Shown one piece after another: positions 1-10,581 of a stretch of 64,000 nucleotides of DNA. How positions within the stretch are numbered: the stretch's first letter is position 1; each line of letters starts with the position of its first letter. Below the pieces are notes generated by a model. It was given only the letters and a program-made list of their open reading frames with translations. It was not told where the DNA came from and searched no databases. The position numbers were made by a program, and so were the translations under genes. Source of the stretch: Sodiomyces alkalinus F11 (lineage: Eukaryota > Ascomycota > Sordariomycetes > Glomerellales > Plectosphaerellaceae); assembly GCF_003711515.1 (NCBI RefSeq), contig NW_021167087.1:1794799-1858798 (forward strand), read 5' to 3'.

Positions 1-78
1 GCCGGGATCGAGTTTGTTCATGTGGAAGGGTTGGAGCGTGAGATATTGGAGGTTGCGACGGCTGGACATGTGAAATAG
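1..78 (+). CDS. possible 3' end of a gene entering from the left
   Basis: Reading frame 1 is open from the first base to a TAG at 76-78 and would encode 25 residues (ending EVATAGHVK). The composition is ordinary coding-like (Glu/Val rich), but the piece is too short to assign to a family, and a random open stretch of this size is not rare. I include it only because it reaches the window edge. If real, the gene lies mostly outside the window and its function cannot be stated. Confidence 0.25.
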   Translation, partial: AGIEFVHVEGLEREILEVATAGHVK

Positions 79-2505
79 AGTGACAGTCCGTATCCACACT
101 CCGTGCGTTGGGGAATAGAGAGCATCACCACTCTGGATAGGGCTTTGCAGAGGCTAAGCGAGCGTTTGCTGCTGCTCCCCCTTTGCCATCCCATGATGGG
201 GCCGGAACCGGGGACTGCAAGCAACGCAAGGAGCCAAACAATACAGGTCGATAAGAAGAAACATAAAAGGAAACAAGTTGTCGCAAACACCGGTTTACAC
301 GTAGATCCATTCCTGCAAACAGAGTAATATATATGTATGCTGCGATATAGATGTTTGGTTTTGCTTTGTTTGAGGGTATGCTTTTCCCTTATACGCCACG
401 TCCCATGCGTAGCTATTCACTTGCCTTTGGTCACCCGGGATTAAATTTATACATTACCAAGTGGAAATATGATCTCAGCCAGCTGCCCTACAACATATGT
501 ACATCGATCCCTGCGGTAAGGCATTCTTGATGTAATTATGCCCAGTTGTAAAAAGTGTCGGTAATTACCTGCCTACCTTAGGTAGGTAGGTAGGTAGGTG
601 TGAAGTACGAAGTACTTCGCAGTCTGGATGATACCGAAAGGACATCGGTACTCCGTACTTTTTTCCATTTCCGGTTGTCTGGAATTCATGAGGGTCGTTT
701 TCATCATCATGCAACCCCCCGGTCGGTTGTGTTCCATCATGTTCTGTTCGTTAGCCATTAAGTACCTTACTCAGTACGACGTACAAAACGTGTGCTTATT
801 GGCGTGATGTATAATTATGTAGCTCCCCGTCTCAGGCAGCCCATCCCTCTTGACTGTGCAACTAAGGTATGAGTACCTATGTCAGATGAACCACCATGTA
901 CTTTGTACGTACACCTTACATCAGAGGATTAATCAGAAGCTGGTTGTCATTCCAACTTCCCTTGTCCCCTCCCGTGTCTTGGCCTTTTTTCTGGCTACCT
1001 ACTGGTATATTAAAAAGACCAAGACATGGAAAAGGCAAAGATTACATATATAAGGTACCTAGGCTATAAGATAAAGGCATGGGAAAGAAAGGAGGGCAAA
1101 TCATCAACGGCAAAGTTGCAATTGTGGATGGTACCTACAACTACACAATTATTAGGTATCCCTCCCACATGACGCATGGTCAGTCCATGTGGTTTCTCGA
1201 GGCTGACCCGATCAAACGGGTGGGAACCCGGCGTTCGTGCGGGTCAACGCCACCGCCCAGCCCAGATCATCCCAGCCTGGTTTGTTTGCTGGCTCGGGTC
1301 TTGACAGGGGTCCTTCTCGGAACCCTTGCACACAACGGAGGACCATTTACCGGGATGGATGTCTACTTCGTACGGAGTGCTTTGTGCTGAGTATGCGAAG
1401 TAATAATCGTACACGGATACAAGTTGTTGGGACGGAATTTCATGTAGGAGGTCGCCCGGGTCCCTCCCTTCCCATGGTGGTCGTCAGGCTGTCACAGGCT
1501 GTCGCGGTTTCGTTTCTCAACCGCTTCTGAGAGAAGTATTAAAGCCCTCATGGTGTCTGTCTTGTAAGAACCTATCTTTGGTCGGTTACGAATGATATAT
1601 TTTACTCATTCGCACGTTGTACTCCGTACTCTTCAGTCCAGAAACAACATACGTTGTATCACGAACACTACCTACTCCATACGTCTCTCTGACCTCGGGT
1701 ACCTTCCAGGTTTACTCTACCTACCTACTCTGACACGAGGTACGAATACATACACAGTTCGCACGTACGTTGTAAGGTAATTACTTCATACTAATTCGTT
1801 AGTGTCCCGGCCCGGACCTCCCTAGATTATCATAAGGTAAGGTAGCTTTGAGCTCTGAGACCAAACCCACCCGTCATCCACTTCCACTTCCTTTCTCGCA
1901 TCTTTCATTCCCAAGGGGGCCCCTGCACAAAGACAACGCTCAGTTCAGTTGACAAGGTAAGTATCCATAATAAATACGTTGTACTGATAATGATCCCAGC
2001 TCCCCAGCTCCCCACCTCCCCACCTCTTCCTCCTCATACAACGTACACATTCTTTCTCACCGCCAGCCCGACGACTTTTGTCTTTCGTCAACTGGCTACC
2101 AGCTACGTACGAGTTTGCTTCCCTCGTTGGTAGCTCATCGAGATTTGCCACTTTTTATTTTTGTTGTTGTTAGTATTATTATTATTATTTCCTCTCTGCC
2201 CTACTTCAATTGGGAGGCATACCATCCGAAAAGGTTGGTTGGGCTCCGTTAGCAACCACCACCGTTTCTTTCGACGACCGGCTAGAGCCGGCCAGCAACG
2301 CCCTCAACTTTGTTTGGATTTCCATCGCCAAACCTTCCAACACGCTACACTTCTCTTCCATAGCACGACAACTCGCCCTTCGCCAATTGCTCTCTTCGTC
2401 TTATAAAGAGCGAGGGAGTGTTGTCCGCTGCCAGCTGTTCCGAAAAATACCTTTAGTCCAACTGTTGACTGCCTGCCCCTGTTTAGCAGCTTTTGCTTAG
2501 CAGCT
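79..2505. other. intergenic region and Argonaute leader
   Basis: No convincing gene. The stretch holds short microsatellite and palindromic words typical of this window: a TAGG tetranucleotide run near 581-600, GAAGTACGAAGTACTTCG near 603-620, and TACTCCGTAC-type words near 650 and 1625. From about 1860 the sequence becomes pyrimidine-rich with a TTG/ATT run near 2161-2190, which fits the promoter and 5' leader of the Argonaute gene. A GTAAGT donor at 1957 could open a leader intron, but I could not fix an acceptor. Confidence 0.5.
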
Positions 2506-5500
2506 ATGAGCGACTTTCAGCAAGTACGTGGCAGAGGTCGTGGTCGCGGTGGTGATGGTGGTGGTGGTCGAGGCAGTGGTCGTGGTGGTGACGGTCGAGG
2601 TGGTGGCCGAGGCGGTGGCCGCGGCGAGTTTCGAGGCGATTCTCGGGGCGGTGGAAGAGGCGGAGGTGGCCGCGGTGACTTCCGAGGCGATTTTCGGGGT
2701 GGAGGCAGAGGCGGTGGTGGTCGGGGCGACTTCGGGGGTGACTACCGGGGTGGAGGGAGAGGTGGCGGTGGCTTCCGAGGAGGTAGGGGAGGCGGCGGCT
2801 TCAGTGGTCCCAGACGGGAGGACGAACCTGAAGTCTTCCGGTACGTGTTCCATCATAACACGAATACTCCCCGGCATTTACATGTCTCCATTTCCATCCC
2901 TCTTTCGGCATGCTAACCCACCCGTTAATAGTCAGGAAGGTTTCGGGGCCCCCTCTGTTGATACTGCAATTCAGAAGCTTGAAGACTCGCTGGTCAAGGG
3001 CCACCAAGACCAAGGAACCGCCCTGGCCAAGAAGATGGCCAGTCTCAAACTTGCGGGGCCTGGAGGCGATGAAAATATCTTCCCGCTTCGTCCTGGCTTC
3101 GGTACCCAGGGCGTCAAGGTCCTCCTGTACGCCAACTACTTCCGTCTCGACGTCAAGCCCGGTGTCCTGTACGTCTACAACCTCGAGGTATACAAGGGCA
3201 ACATGAGAGCCGAAGCCACGGGTCGCAAGCTGCGCCGCATTATCGAGCATGCGGTCGCCAAGCTGCGCCAGATGGATCCCAGCGCCGTCCTGGCTACCGA
3301 GTTCAAGAGCAAGCTCGTCTCCCTGAAGAAACTGCAGCTCCAGGGCGACGTCATTGATGTCGATATCGAGTCCGGCAGCGGCAACAACACCGATAGTTAC
3401 GTTGTCCGACTCACAGACCCCCTCGAAGCCGACATCGCCGGCGCCCGGAAGTATGTCAACGACATGAACGACCCCACAGACCCTCTCGGCCATAGCTTCC
3501 CCAAGTTTGCCATTGCCGTCGACGCCCTCGGCATCATCCTCGGCTACAAAGGTCGCAGCGCCGAAGACGTGGCTACCGTCGGCACCGCGCGTTTCTTTCC
3601 CGTCGGCGTCGGCAGCGCCCAGAGCCAACTGGGCGACAGGAACAGGCTCTCCGCCGTCCGCGGCTACTTCCAGAGCGTGCGCCTGGCCACCGGCGGGCTT
3701 CTTCTCAACGTCAACGTCACCCATGGCGTCTTCAAAGTGGCCGTCTCTGTAGCCGAACTCCTCCGGTGGTCCGGCTTGGACGTCTTCGGTGGCAAGGGCC
3801 AACAGCATCGCGGGATTGAATCGAGGCTCAGGATGGTGAACAAGTTCCTGGCCAAGACCCGCGTTAGGTACGTCTTCAGGGACGCGAATGGCAAAGACAT
3901 CGAAACCAAAAAGACCATTTGCGGCCTAGCGAACCGTCGCGAGCTCTCCCGAGCGGTGGTCAATGGTGGTGTTGTGCAGATTGACACCTCGTCCGGCTTC
4001 GGCGGCCCTAAGGAGGTCAAGGTCCGCTTTGTGCCCTATGAGGGAGAGACGACTGTCCTGGGAGGGAAACCCCCGGGACAGTACACCGTCGCCGAATATT
4101 GGAAGTGGAGTAAGTTTTGCTGTCATGCCCGATCATTTTATCATTTTATCCATTACCCCCTGAAGGGTCATCATGTTGCTAACACCAAGCTAGAATATGG
4201 GCAAGAACCGGATCCCAGCCTTCCGCTCATCAACCTCGGGACCCCCGACAAGCCCCGATATGTCCCCGCGGAGAAATGCACCATCGCCGCCGGTCAGGCT
4301 GTCAGAGCCAAGTTGTCGGGTGATGAGACGACGGCCATGCTACGATTCGCCTGCCGCTCACCGTTCGCCAACGCCCTGTCCATCACGACTACGGCTCGTG
4401 ACGCACTCGGTCTCGATAACAATCCCGAACTAGATCGTTTCGGCGTCCAGGTCGACAAGAAGCTTCTCATCGTCGACGGCCGCGAGCTGATGTCGCCCCG
4501 GATCGGCTACAGAGACCCTAGGGCGGAGCGGGAGAAGGTCGCCAACACCGCCAAGGGAGGGTGGAACATGATTGACGTAAGGGTAGCCAAGGCCGGCACC
4601 GTGATCTCCAACTGGGGATGGCTACAGATTTTCGGCAACCGGTCCTACAATGCGGCCGAGGCTGTGGGGAAGTTCGTTGAACAAGTCAACGATAAGATGG
4701 GCATCCTCATCGACAAGAAGACCACCGGTCGCGGCATCGAGGTCCACATGTCTCCGCATGACAACTACGAGGCCAAGCTGCGCGACATCTTCAGGTCCCT
4801 AGCGCAGAAGGTCCGCCCGGGGACCAAATTCTTCCTCTTGGTGATCCTTCCGGCCCAGGACACGGGTCTTTACAGCGCCGTCAAGACCCTGGGCGACGTT
4901 GAATACGGCTTGCACACGGTATGTGCCGTTGAAAAGAACTTCAACAAGGCGAGCCCCATGACTTTTGCCAACATCGCGCTCAAATGGAACCTCAAGAACG
5001 GCGGGATCAACCATCGGGTCCAGAATCAGATCCCCATTGTCAGGGATGGAAAGACCATGGTAGTGGGCTACGATGTGACCCATCCCACCAATTTGAGTTT
5101 CGCTATCAGGGACAAGGAGAAGGCGGCGGCCAAGAGCAGAGAGGGGCCGCCGGAAGCCGGGCCTGAGAAGGCCGCGGAGGAGAAGGCCGAAGGGGAGGAG
5201 GCCAAGGGCGGCAAAGGCAAGGGGAAGGGCAAGGGCAAGGGCAAGGGAAAAGCCCCTGCAAAGCAGCCGGAAGAGAAGTCGGCGCCCCCTCCGGGTTCGG
5301 CAATGAAGAGGGAGGACTTGCCGCCCAGTCTGGTGGGCCTGGTAGCCAGCATCGACAAGGACCTCGGCCAATGGCCTGCGGTGGCGTGGGAGCAGCACTC
5401 GCTCCAGGAAATGCTCGATCACCACCTGGCGCGTATGTTCGGCTCGCGACTCGACCTCTGGGCCAAGCACAACGCCGGGAAGCTTCCCGAGTACATCGTC

Positions 5501-6127
5501 ATCTACCGCGACGGTGTATCGGAAGGGCAGTTCAGCCAGGTGCTGAACATGGAGCTGCCACACATCCGCCGGGCGTGCCATGAGAAGTACAAAGCCAAGA
5601 ACTTGAAGCCGCCCAAGCTGTCCATAATCGTGTCGGTGAAGCGGCATCAGACGCGGTTCTACCCGGCCGAGGAGGGCCACACGACGCAGTCCCGCAACAT
5701 CAAGCACGGCACCGTGGTGGATCGCGGCGTGACGCAGACGCGGTACTGGGACTTCTTCCTCACGGCGCACAATGCCCTCCAGGGGACGGCTCGCCCCGCA
5801 CACTACACCGTGCTTCTCGACGAGGTCTTCTGCTCCCGTCACGGGACTACCAGCGCGGCGGCTGATGAGCTGGAGAAGTTCACTCATGAACTCTGTTATC
5901 TGTTCGGACGGGCCACCAAGGCTGTTAGTATCTGTCCGCCGGCGTACTACGCCGATATTGTGTGCGAGCGTGCACGTGTGCACCGCTCTGAGATGTTCGA
6001 CGTCTCGGAAACGGCATCTGTTATGACAGGAGGAGGAGCAAGAGGAGGCGCTGCAGACCCTCTGGACCCGCTGAGTGATCCCAAGGCTGTGCACCCGAAT
6101 CTCAGGGATACCATGTACTACATTTAA
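2506..6127 (+). CDS. qde-2: Argonaute (QDE-2 type), RNA silencing effector
   Basis: Small-RNA-guided slicer of the RNAi pathway. I read three exons: 2506-2840, 2932-4109 and 4194-6127, giving 1148 residues. Intron 1 (GTACGT...TAATAG, branch GCTAAC at 2912) shifts the frame; intron 2 is 84 bp. The start is the ATG opening MSDFQQVRGRGRG, which leads straight into an RGG/GGRGG tail of about 100 residues, as in Neurospora QDE-2. Then follow an Argonaute N domain (about 165-310), a linker and PAZ (about 400-545, TVAEYWKWKYG across the second splice), MID, and PIWI from about 710. Slicer residues are visible: D798 (GYDVTHPT), E910 (HSLQEMLDHH), D944 (IYRDGVSEGQF) and D1092 (YYADIV), so the tetrad is DEDD. 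The C-terminus TMYYI is canonical. Unusual is a Lys/Gly/Glu-rich insertion of about 73 residues (about 808-880) between the first catalytic Asp and PPSLVGLV. The QDE-2 rather than SMS-2 assignment rests mainly on the RGG tail. Confidence 0.93.
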
Positions 6128-6504
6128 GCTGCGGCTATCTGCTTTCTGTCTCTCTTTACTTGATGGTACGGGTCATATCGGACTTTCATGCGATGGATAC
6201 ATGAAATGTCCTTGTTGGATAAGGGATGGACGCCAGCAAAACATCTTGGATGTTAGGTGCGGTGCTCTATTTGAGGTTTGATGACAGAGACAGACTGCAT
6301 TTAACTCTCTCAGGCAAACTAGCTTCGCATTACCCATGACAAGTAGCATGATGATTCTCTTAGGTCCTGTTATAACGGCCCTCCATACCCTCCCTGATCC
6401 TTAATGTTCTGATCTACGTCTCCAACTCTCTTTTTTTTCGCCCCGTAATGCAAAGTCACACTGGACCCAAGATCACCCAAAGAACGAAGAATACACCCTT
6501 CTCG
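6128..6504. other. 3' spacer between convergent genes
   Basis: Spacer between the Argonaute stop (+) and the OB-fold gene stop (-). It should contain both 3' ends. I see a pyrimidine stretch CTCTTTTTTTTCGCC near 6428 but no gene or clear structured terminator. Confidence 0.5.
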
Positions 6505-7752
6505 TTACTGCGTGTCGTCCGGCGGCATTTCCCAGCCCTTCCTTTTCTTCCCAGCCGTCGTTCTCGGTCCCTTTTCGCCCGAAGTGTCCGTCTGACCTGC
6601 ACGCACAAAACGCAAAACCCAATCTCTAACCCGCCTAGTCTTCTCAAACTGCGGGTGCGATCCTCGCTCGTCTGGCCTGGCCCTGGCAAAGTCCCTTGCG
6701 CAGTAATACCCTTCTTCATCTCCAGGGTCCAGTCTCCGGCGATGAAGCAGATACAGCTTGGTCAACCCCTTCCGCAAGCTCTGGCCGTACACGCGGCCCC
6801 TGAACACGTTCAGCGCCACGTTCTGCAGGAGTACGACGTCCTGTGTCCTCAGCTTCGACAGTCCGTCCGCCAGCAGCTCCGGCTCCTGCTTTTCGGCCGT
6901 CCTCTGCCTAACCGGAGCGGTGTCCGCACTAGGAGCAGCAGCAGGTAGCCAGAACGTCACGGCGAAGCCCGCGCGAGTTTCGTCACCCAGCAGGACCTCG
7001 ACGAGGGACATCCGTGTGCCCCAGCGCGTGACGACTGTGCGAGGGGCGGCGATGGAGATGACGCCGGCGATGAGATTGACCGTCACTGTCTGCGGGGCGA
7101 GAGATAAGAGGTGTCGTGCGGAAGGGATGTCTTCCAGGTCGCTGAGGTGCGTACTCGCCGATGGGTTGCCTAGGGGTGGACGGGCGGACGAGAGGGAAGA
7201 TGGATGGTCTTCTCCAATGGAGGAGAAGGACTTGGAGTTTCTAAAAAGTGAAGTTGTCTTCGTCGTATCGTCTAAGGAAGGGGACGCGGGAGGGAGTTGG
7301 GAGGAAGCGATGTCCTGGTGGCAAGCAAGGGAATGGTCGTAAAACCGCGAAAGGAGGGTCTGACGCTGTTGTTCTTGCGAGGCTACGCTTCCATCTTGCA
7401 CTTCTGGGTCATCTCTCGTTGATTCAATGGAGAAAGAGAGGCTGGCGGTGGAGCAAAATTTGACATCGTTCGGAGTGACGAAGAGGTTTGGGAGCGCATG
7501 GAGGTGAGAGTGACCGGTTTCGAGATGCGGTCGTTCTAAAGGCAAAGAACGCCATGACACTTTCCTGGTGCTGCTGCAGCTCCTGTAGTTACTGGCATGC
7601 GTGCCTTTAACTGGCCCATGGTCATGAGCAAGAGAAGGTATCCCAAGAAAGGTTGAGATGGGAGCCGTGAAGTCTGTCAGAAGGTCGGCTGAAGTCCAGT
7701 CTATGGAGTTAGGATCCGGGGCGCCAGCGAACAAAATGATTTTGGGCGACAT
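6505..7752 (-). CDS. hypothetical protein, probable C-terminal OB-fold
   Basis: Single-exon gene of 415 residues, starting MSPKIILFAGAPDPNSIDW and ending PPDDTQ. I do not recognise a named family. The N-terminal 200 residues are Ser/Pro-rich and probably disordered. From about residue 215 there is an alternating hydrophobic pattern (TVNLIAGVISIAAPRTVV, then MSLVEVLLGDETRAGFAVTF and DVVLLQNVALNVFRGRVYG) that resembles the beta-barrel of OB-fold nucleic-acid-binding domains of the RPA/telomere/shieldin kind. A lysine-rich tail (AGKKRKGWE) could be a nuclear signal. The gene is convergent with Argonaute (377 bp between stops) and divergent from the hydrolase gene. DNA binding is inference from fold pattern only; the open frame itself is well supported. 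Confidence 0.7.
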   Translation of the reverse strand: MSPKIILFAGAPDPNSIDWTSADLLTDFTAPISTFLGIPSLAHDHGPVKGTHASNYRSCSSTRKVSWRSLPLERPHLETGHSHLHALPNLFVTPNDVKFCSTASLSFSIESTRDDPEVQDGSVASQEQQRQTLLSRFYDHSLACHQDIASSQLPPASPSLDDTTKTTSLFRNSKSFSSIGEDHPSSLSSARPPLGNPSASTHLSDLEDIPSARHLLSLAPQTVTVNLIAGVISIAAPRTVVTRWGTRMSLVEVLLGDETRAGFAVTFWLPAAAPSADTAPVRQRTAEKQEPELLADGLSKLRTQDVVLLQNVALNVFRGRVYGQSLRKGLTKLYLLHRRRLDPGDEEGYYCARDFARARPDERGSHPQFEKTRRVRDWVLRFVRAGQTDTSGEKGPRTTAGKKRKGWEMPPDDTQ

Positions 7753-8417
7753 GCAATAGGCTTAATGATTCCAAGAAAAAAGTATGATTCCCCGAAGTAA
7801 AAGGATGATGAATTGCAAAGGGTAAATGCAGCATTTTAAGTCGGGAAGTTGTGCATGTTACCTTGGTGTGTGTTGCTACTTTTCGTCTCTTCACCGAAGG
7901 CATCCAAAGTCACTTTAAGATTAGGACGCTAAGGTAAGGTTTGAGTACGGGGTAAGCACTCCATATCTCACGCCGTCGCACCTGTCCCAGTGTTCACCGA
8001 GAAGCGTTGCGGAGTCACCGAGATAGGGACAATTCAAGGGGAGGTAAGGAGTAAGTAATTACTAACCGACCTACAAAGTACGCGTATGTACAGATAAGGT
8101 AATCAAGGTACTTATAATTACACTGCCGTGAATCGGAGCCGAAAATGAAGCACAGGGATATCTCAATGTAGTTTGACCTCGGCATCCACACAGTTCCCTC
8201 TTTGGACCCGCCTTGGACTTAACGAAAACATCATAGCCGAACGCCATCTCAGTGTCGCATAGCAGCAAGCCATGGACTCTTATACTCTGAAACATACGTG
8301 GCCGCTTGTGTGCTAATAGAAACGAGCTGGCTCATCTTCAATCTGCTTAGAGATTGGTCATCTACTCTTCTCATGTTGCATTGCTCAATATAGAGTCTCT
8401 TCTGCGTCTTCTTCACC
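7753..8417. other. divergent intergenic promoter region
   Basis: Lies between the start codons of the OB-fold gene (-) and the hydrolase gene (+), so it must carry two promoters. I see no other gene. TACGGGGTAAG- and GTACGCGTATGTAC-like words occur near 7945 and 8078. Confidence 0.5.
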
Positions 8418-9701
8418 ATGTCTTCAGTCTTCACCATCAAAGAGCACATCATCGACGCGTCTCATATACGAGAGTTCCCACGCGCCCTAGCGAATTCGCA
8501 GGAAGATGTTCTCAAGCTCGCCGTCAAAGAATACATTCCCAAAGACAATCCGAACCCTCAACCCGGCGACGTGACCATCCTGGGAGCCCATGCCAACGGC
8601 TTCCCCAAGGAACTCTACGAGGCACTCTGGGAGGATCTCCACGCGCATGCGCGCCGTCATGGCTTCCGCATCCGTTCTATTCTGATCGCCGACGCCGCCT
8701 GGCAAGGCTATTCGGGCGTGCTCAACGAAGACAAGCTCGGCAACGACCCAGGCTGGCTGGACCATCCGCGCGACATGCTGCATCTCGTCAACACGCTCCG
8801 GCCGCCCCGCCCCCTCGTCGGCATCGGCCATTCCTTCGGCGGCAACGCCGTCGCCAACCTAGCCCTCTCCCACCCGCGGCTCTTCACCGCTGTCGTCCTC
8901 CTCGACCCCGTCATTTCCAAGTGGTCCGCCTCCGCCAAGGGTTTCGTCAACGCGTCGCCCGCCGCCAGCTCCGCGCGTCGCCGCGACCTCTGGCCCTCCC
9001 GCGAAGCCGCCGCCACCGCCTTCCGACGAAACCCGTTCTATTCCGCCTGGGATCCGCGCGTCCTCGCCTCGTGGGTGGAGCACGGCCTGCGCGAGACCCC
9101 GACGCCGAGGTACCCGGGCCAAGCCGACGCCGGCAAGGTCACCCTCACCACGACCAAGGACCAGGAGGTCTTCACCTACTTCCGTCCCAGCTGGAACGCC
9201 TATGACGCCGAAGGAAAGAACCTCCTGCGGCCCGAGCTCGTCCCGGACATGGACCCGTCGCTCAACGAGCGTTACTACACGTTCCCCGTGTACCGAGCGG
9301 AAGGCGCCAGCACCCTGGCTAGGTTACCGACCCTGCGCGCCCCGGCAATGTACATTTTCGGCGCCGAAAGCGATCTATCGACGCCCGAGCTAAGGGAGGA
9401 GAAGATGCGCGCCACGGGGGTTGGCGTGGGAGGGAGCGGCGGCGAGGCGAAGGGCAGGGTCGAGGAAGTGACCCTCGAGGGCAAGGGTCATCTGATCCCC
9501 ATGGAAGTTCCCAACGTTTGTGCCGAACACTCGGCGAGGTGGATTGCCAAGGAGCTACAGGTGTGGAGGGCAGAGCAGGCCGAGTACGAGGCGTGGGCGA
9601 AGCGTAGCCGGGAGGAGAAGACGACGCTCACAGGCGAGTGGCAGAGATACCTGGGGAGGCCAGAGCGGCCGGACAGCAAGAAGGGGAAGGCCAAGATTTG
9701 A
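8418..9701 (+). CDS. alpha/beta hydrolase, probably peroxisomal (Lpx1-like)
   Basis: Intronless, 427 residues. The serine-hydrolase triad can be placed: nucleophile S139 in GIGHSFGGNA, acid D319 in FGAESDLSTPE, and H358 in GKGHLIPME. The oxyanion-side strand is TILGAHANGFPKE (about 53-65). Length and motif spacing fit fungal AB-hydrolase-1 proteins related to yeast peroxisomal lipase Lpx1. The protein ends GKAKI; AKI is a known, less common type-1 peroxisomal targeting tripeptide (documented for Candida tropicalis trifunctional enzyme), which supports a peroxisomal location. Substrate is unknown: a lipid ester or acyl compound is an inference from the family. The start ATG at 8418 is preceded by CACC and begins a protein without signal peptide. 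Codon use is GC-rich in the third position, as in the neighbouring genes. Confidence 0.85.
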   Translation: MSSVFTIKEHIIDASHIREFPRALANSQEDVLKLAVKEYIPKDNPNPQPGDVTILGAHANGFPKELYEALWEDLHAHARRHGFRIRSILIADAAWQGYSGVLNEDKLGNDPGWLDHPRDMLHLVNTLRPPRPLVGIGHSFGGNAVANLALSHPRLFTAVVLLDPVISKWSASAKGFVNASPAASSARRRDLWPSREAAATAFRRNPFYSAWDPRVLASWVEHGLRETPTPRYPGQADAGKVTLTTTKDQEVFTYFRPSWNAYDAEGKNLLRPELVPDMDPSLNERYYTFPVYRAEGASTLARLPTLRAPAMYIFGAESDLSTPELREEKMRATGVGVGGSGGEAKGRVEEVTLEGKGHLIPMEVPNVCAEHSARWIAKELQVWRAEQAEYEAWAKRSREEKTTLTGEWQRYLGRPERPDSKKGKAKI

Positions 9702-9851
9702 GGAGCGCTAGAGTACCTTATGACTACGGAAGTGCCAGTATCCATTACATTATCATCGTAGAGTTTCGCCGATGAAATGAGGCGGTCGGTCGGTCACGTC
9801 CTTAGTTCGGAAGGTGGCGCCAATTAATATGTTAGATGCCCACAGCCACCT

Positions 9852-10019
9852 TATCGAGACAAGCTGTATTATATTAGACGCGTGGAGTACCTTATTTCTA
9901 TATATCTATACTTATTTCCCCTTATTTTTCCTAATACTTAGATATCCCCGTAAAGTACTACGAACTTTATTTAGATAAATATATATATATATTTTTCTGT
10001 ACTTTATTAATATTCTAAT
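9852..10019. repeat. AT-rich direct repeat, copy 1
   Basis: Aligns by eye with copy 2, offset about 229 bp in its core. Shared landmarks in order are TATTATATTAGACG, GAGTACCTTATT, CTTATTTCCCCTTATTTTTCC, TAGATAT, ACGAACTTTA and TTAGATAAATATA. Copy 1 has T where copy 2 has C at many sites (for example TTTCTATATATCT versus TTCCTATATATCC), and its 3' part has become an AT run. The pattern is what RIP leaves on duplicated DNA. Confidence 0.75.
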
Positions 10020-10075
10020 AGTTATAAGCCCGGCGTTTTAGTAAAAAAACTTTATTCCGATTAATCTAATAGCTC

Positions 10076-10248
10076 TATCAAGGTACAACAAACTATATTA
10101 TATTAGACGTGTAGAGTACCTTATTCCTATATATCCATACTTATTTCCCCTTATTTTTCCCCTAATAGTTAGATATACCCGTGAAGTACCACGAACTTTA
10201 CTTAGATAAATATACACACAATTCCGCGTACCTTATTTATGTTCTGAT
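10076..10248. repeat. AT-rich direct repeat, copy 2
   Basis: Second copy of the repeat at 9852-10019. It keeps more C (TACACACAATTCCGCGTACC against TATATATATTTTTCTGTACT in copy 1) but has T/A where copy 1 keeps C/G in the GACGCGTGGAG segment, so both copies appear mutated. No ORF or terminal inverted repeat was seen, so the parent element is unknown. Confidence 0.75.
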
Positions 10249-10581
10249 ACATTCGGTTATCCTCAGCGTGTCCCTTGTCCCTTTATAATTGGCCAGAGCT
10301 AATCGATTTTCGGGGCAATGGATTATGGGTATATCCATAATTTCGCCCCGATTGCCTGATAGTGACCAATCGCGAAACAAGAAAGCTCGCGACAACAACC
10401 ACACGACCGTCGCGTCGATTCCACCCACTCCCAACTTCCAATTCCAGTGAGCTGTGATTGCGTACGCTCCGTTGTCGCAAGCCTACCGTGCTATATCGCG
10501 TTACAACATCGTCGTACCCAATAAACACTTGATTCTGCGGCAACTCATATTTTCTGGTGACTTCTCTCCTCATCAGTCACC

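Larger units (their letters stand above)
9702..10581. other. AT-rich intergenic with repeats; HP1 promoter
   Basis: Contains two AT-rich direct repeat copies (listed separately, about 9852-10019 and 10076-10248) and then the GC-normal promoter and leader of the HP1 gene. No coding region seen. Confidence 0.6.

Noticed and set aside
2801..3808. 335-codon minus-strand frame under the Argonaute N-terminal part
   Set aside because: Shadow frame of conserved coding sequence on the plus strand.
4799..6094. 431-codon open frame on the minus strand under the Argonaute exon
   Set aside because: It is the antisense shadow of the PIWI-coding exon in GC-rich DNA; residue composition (Arg/Leu/His rich) shows no domain.
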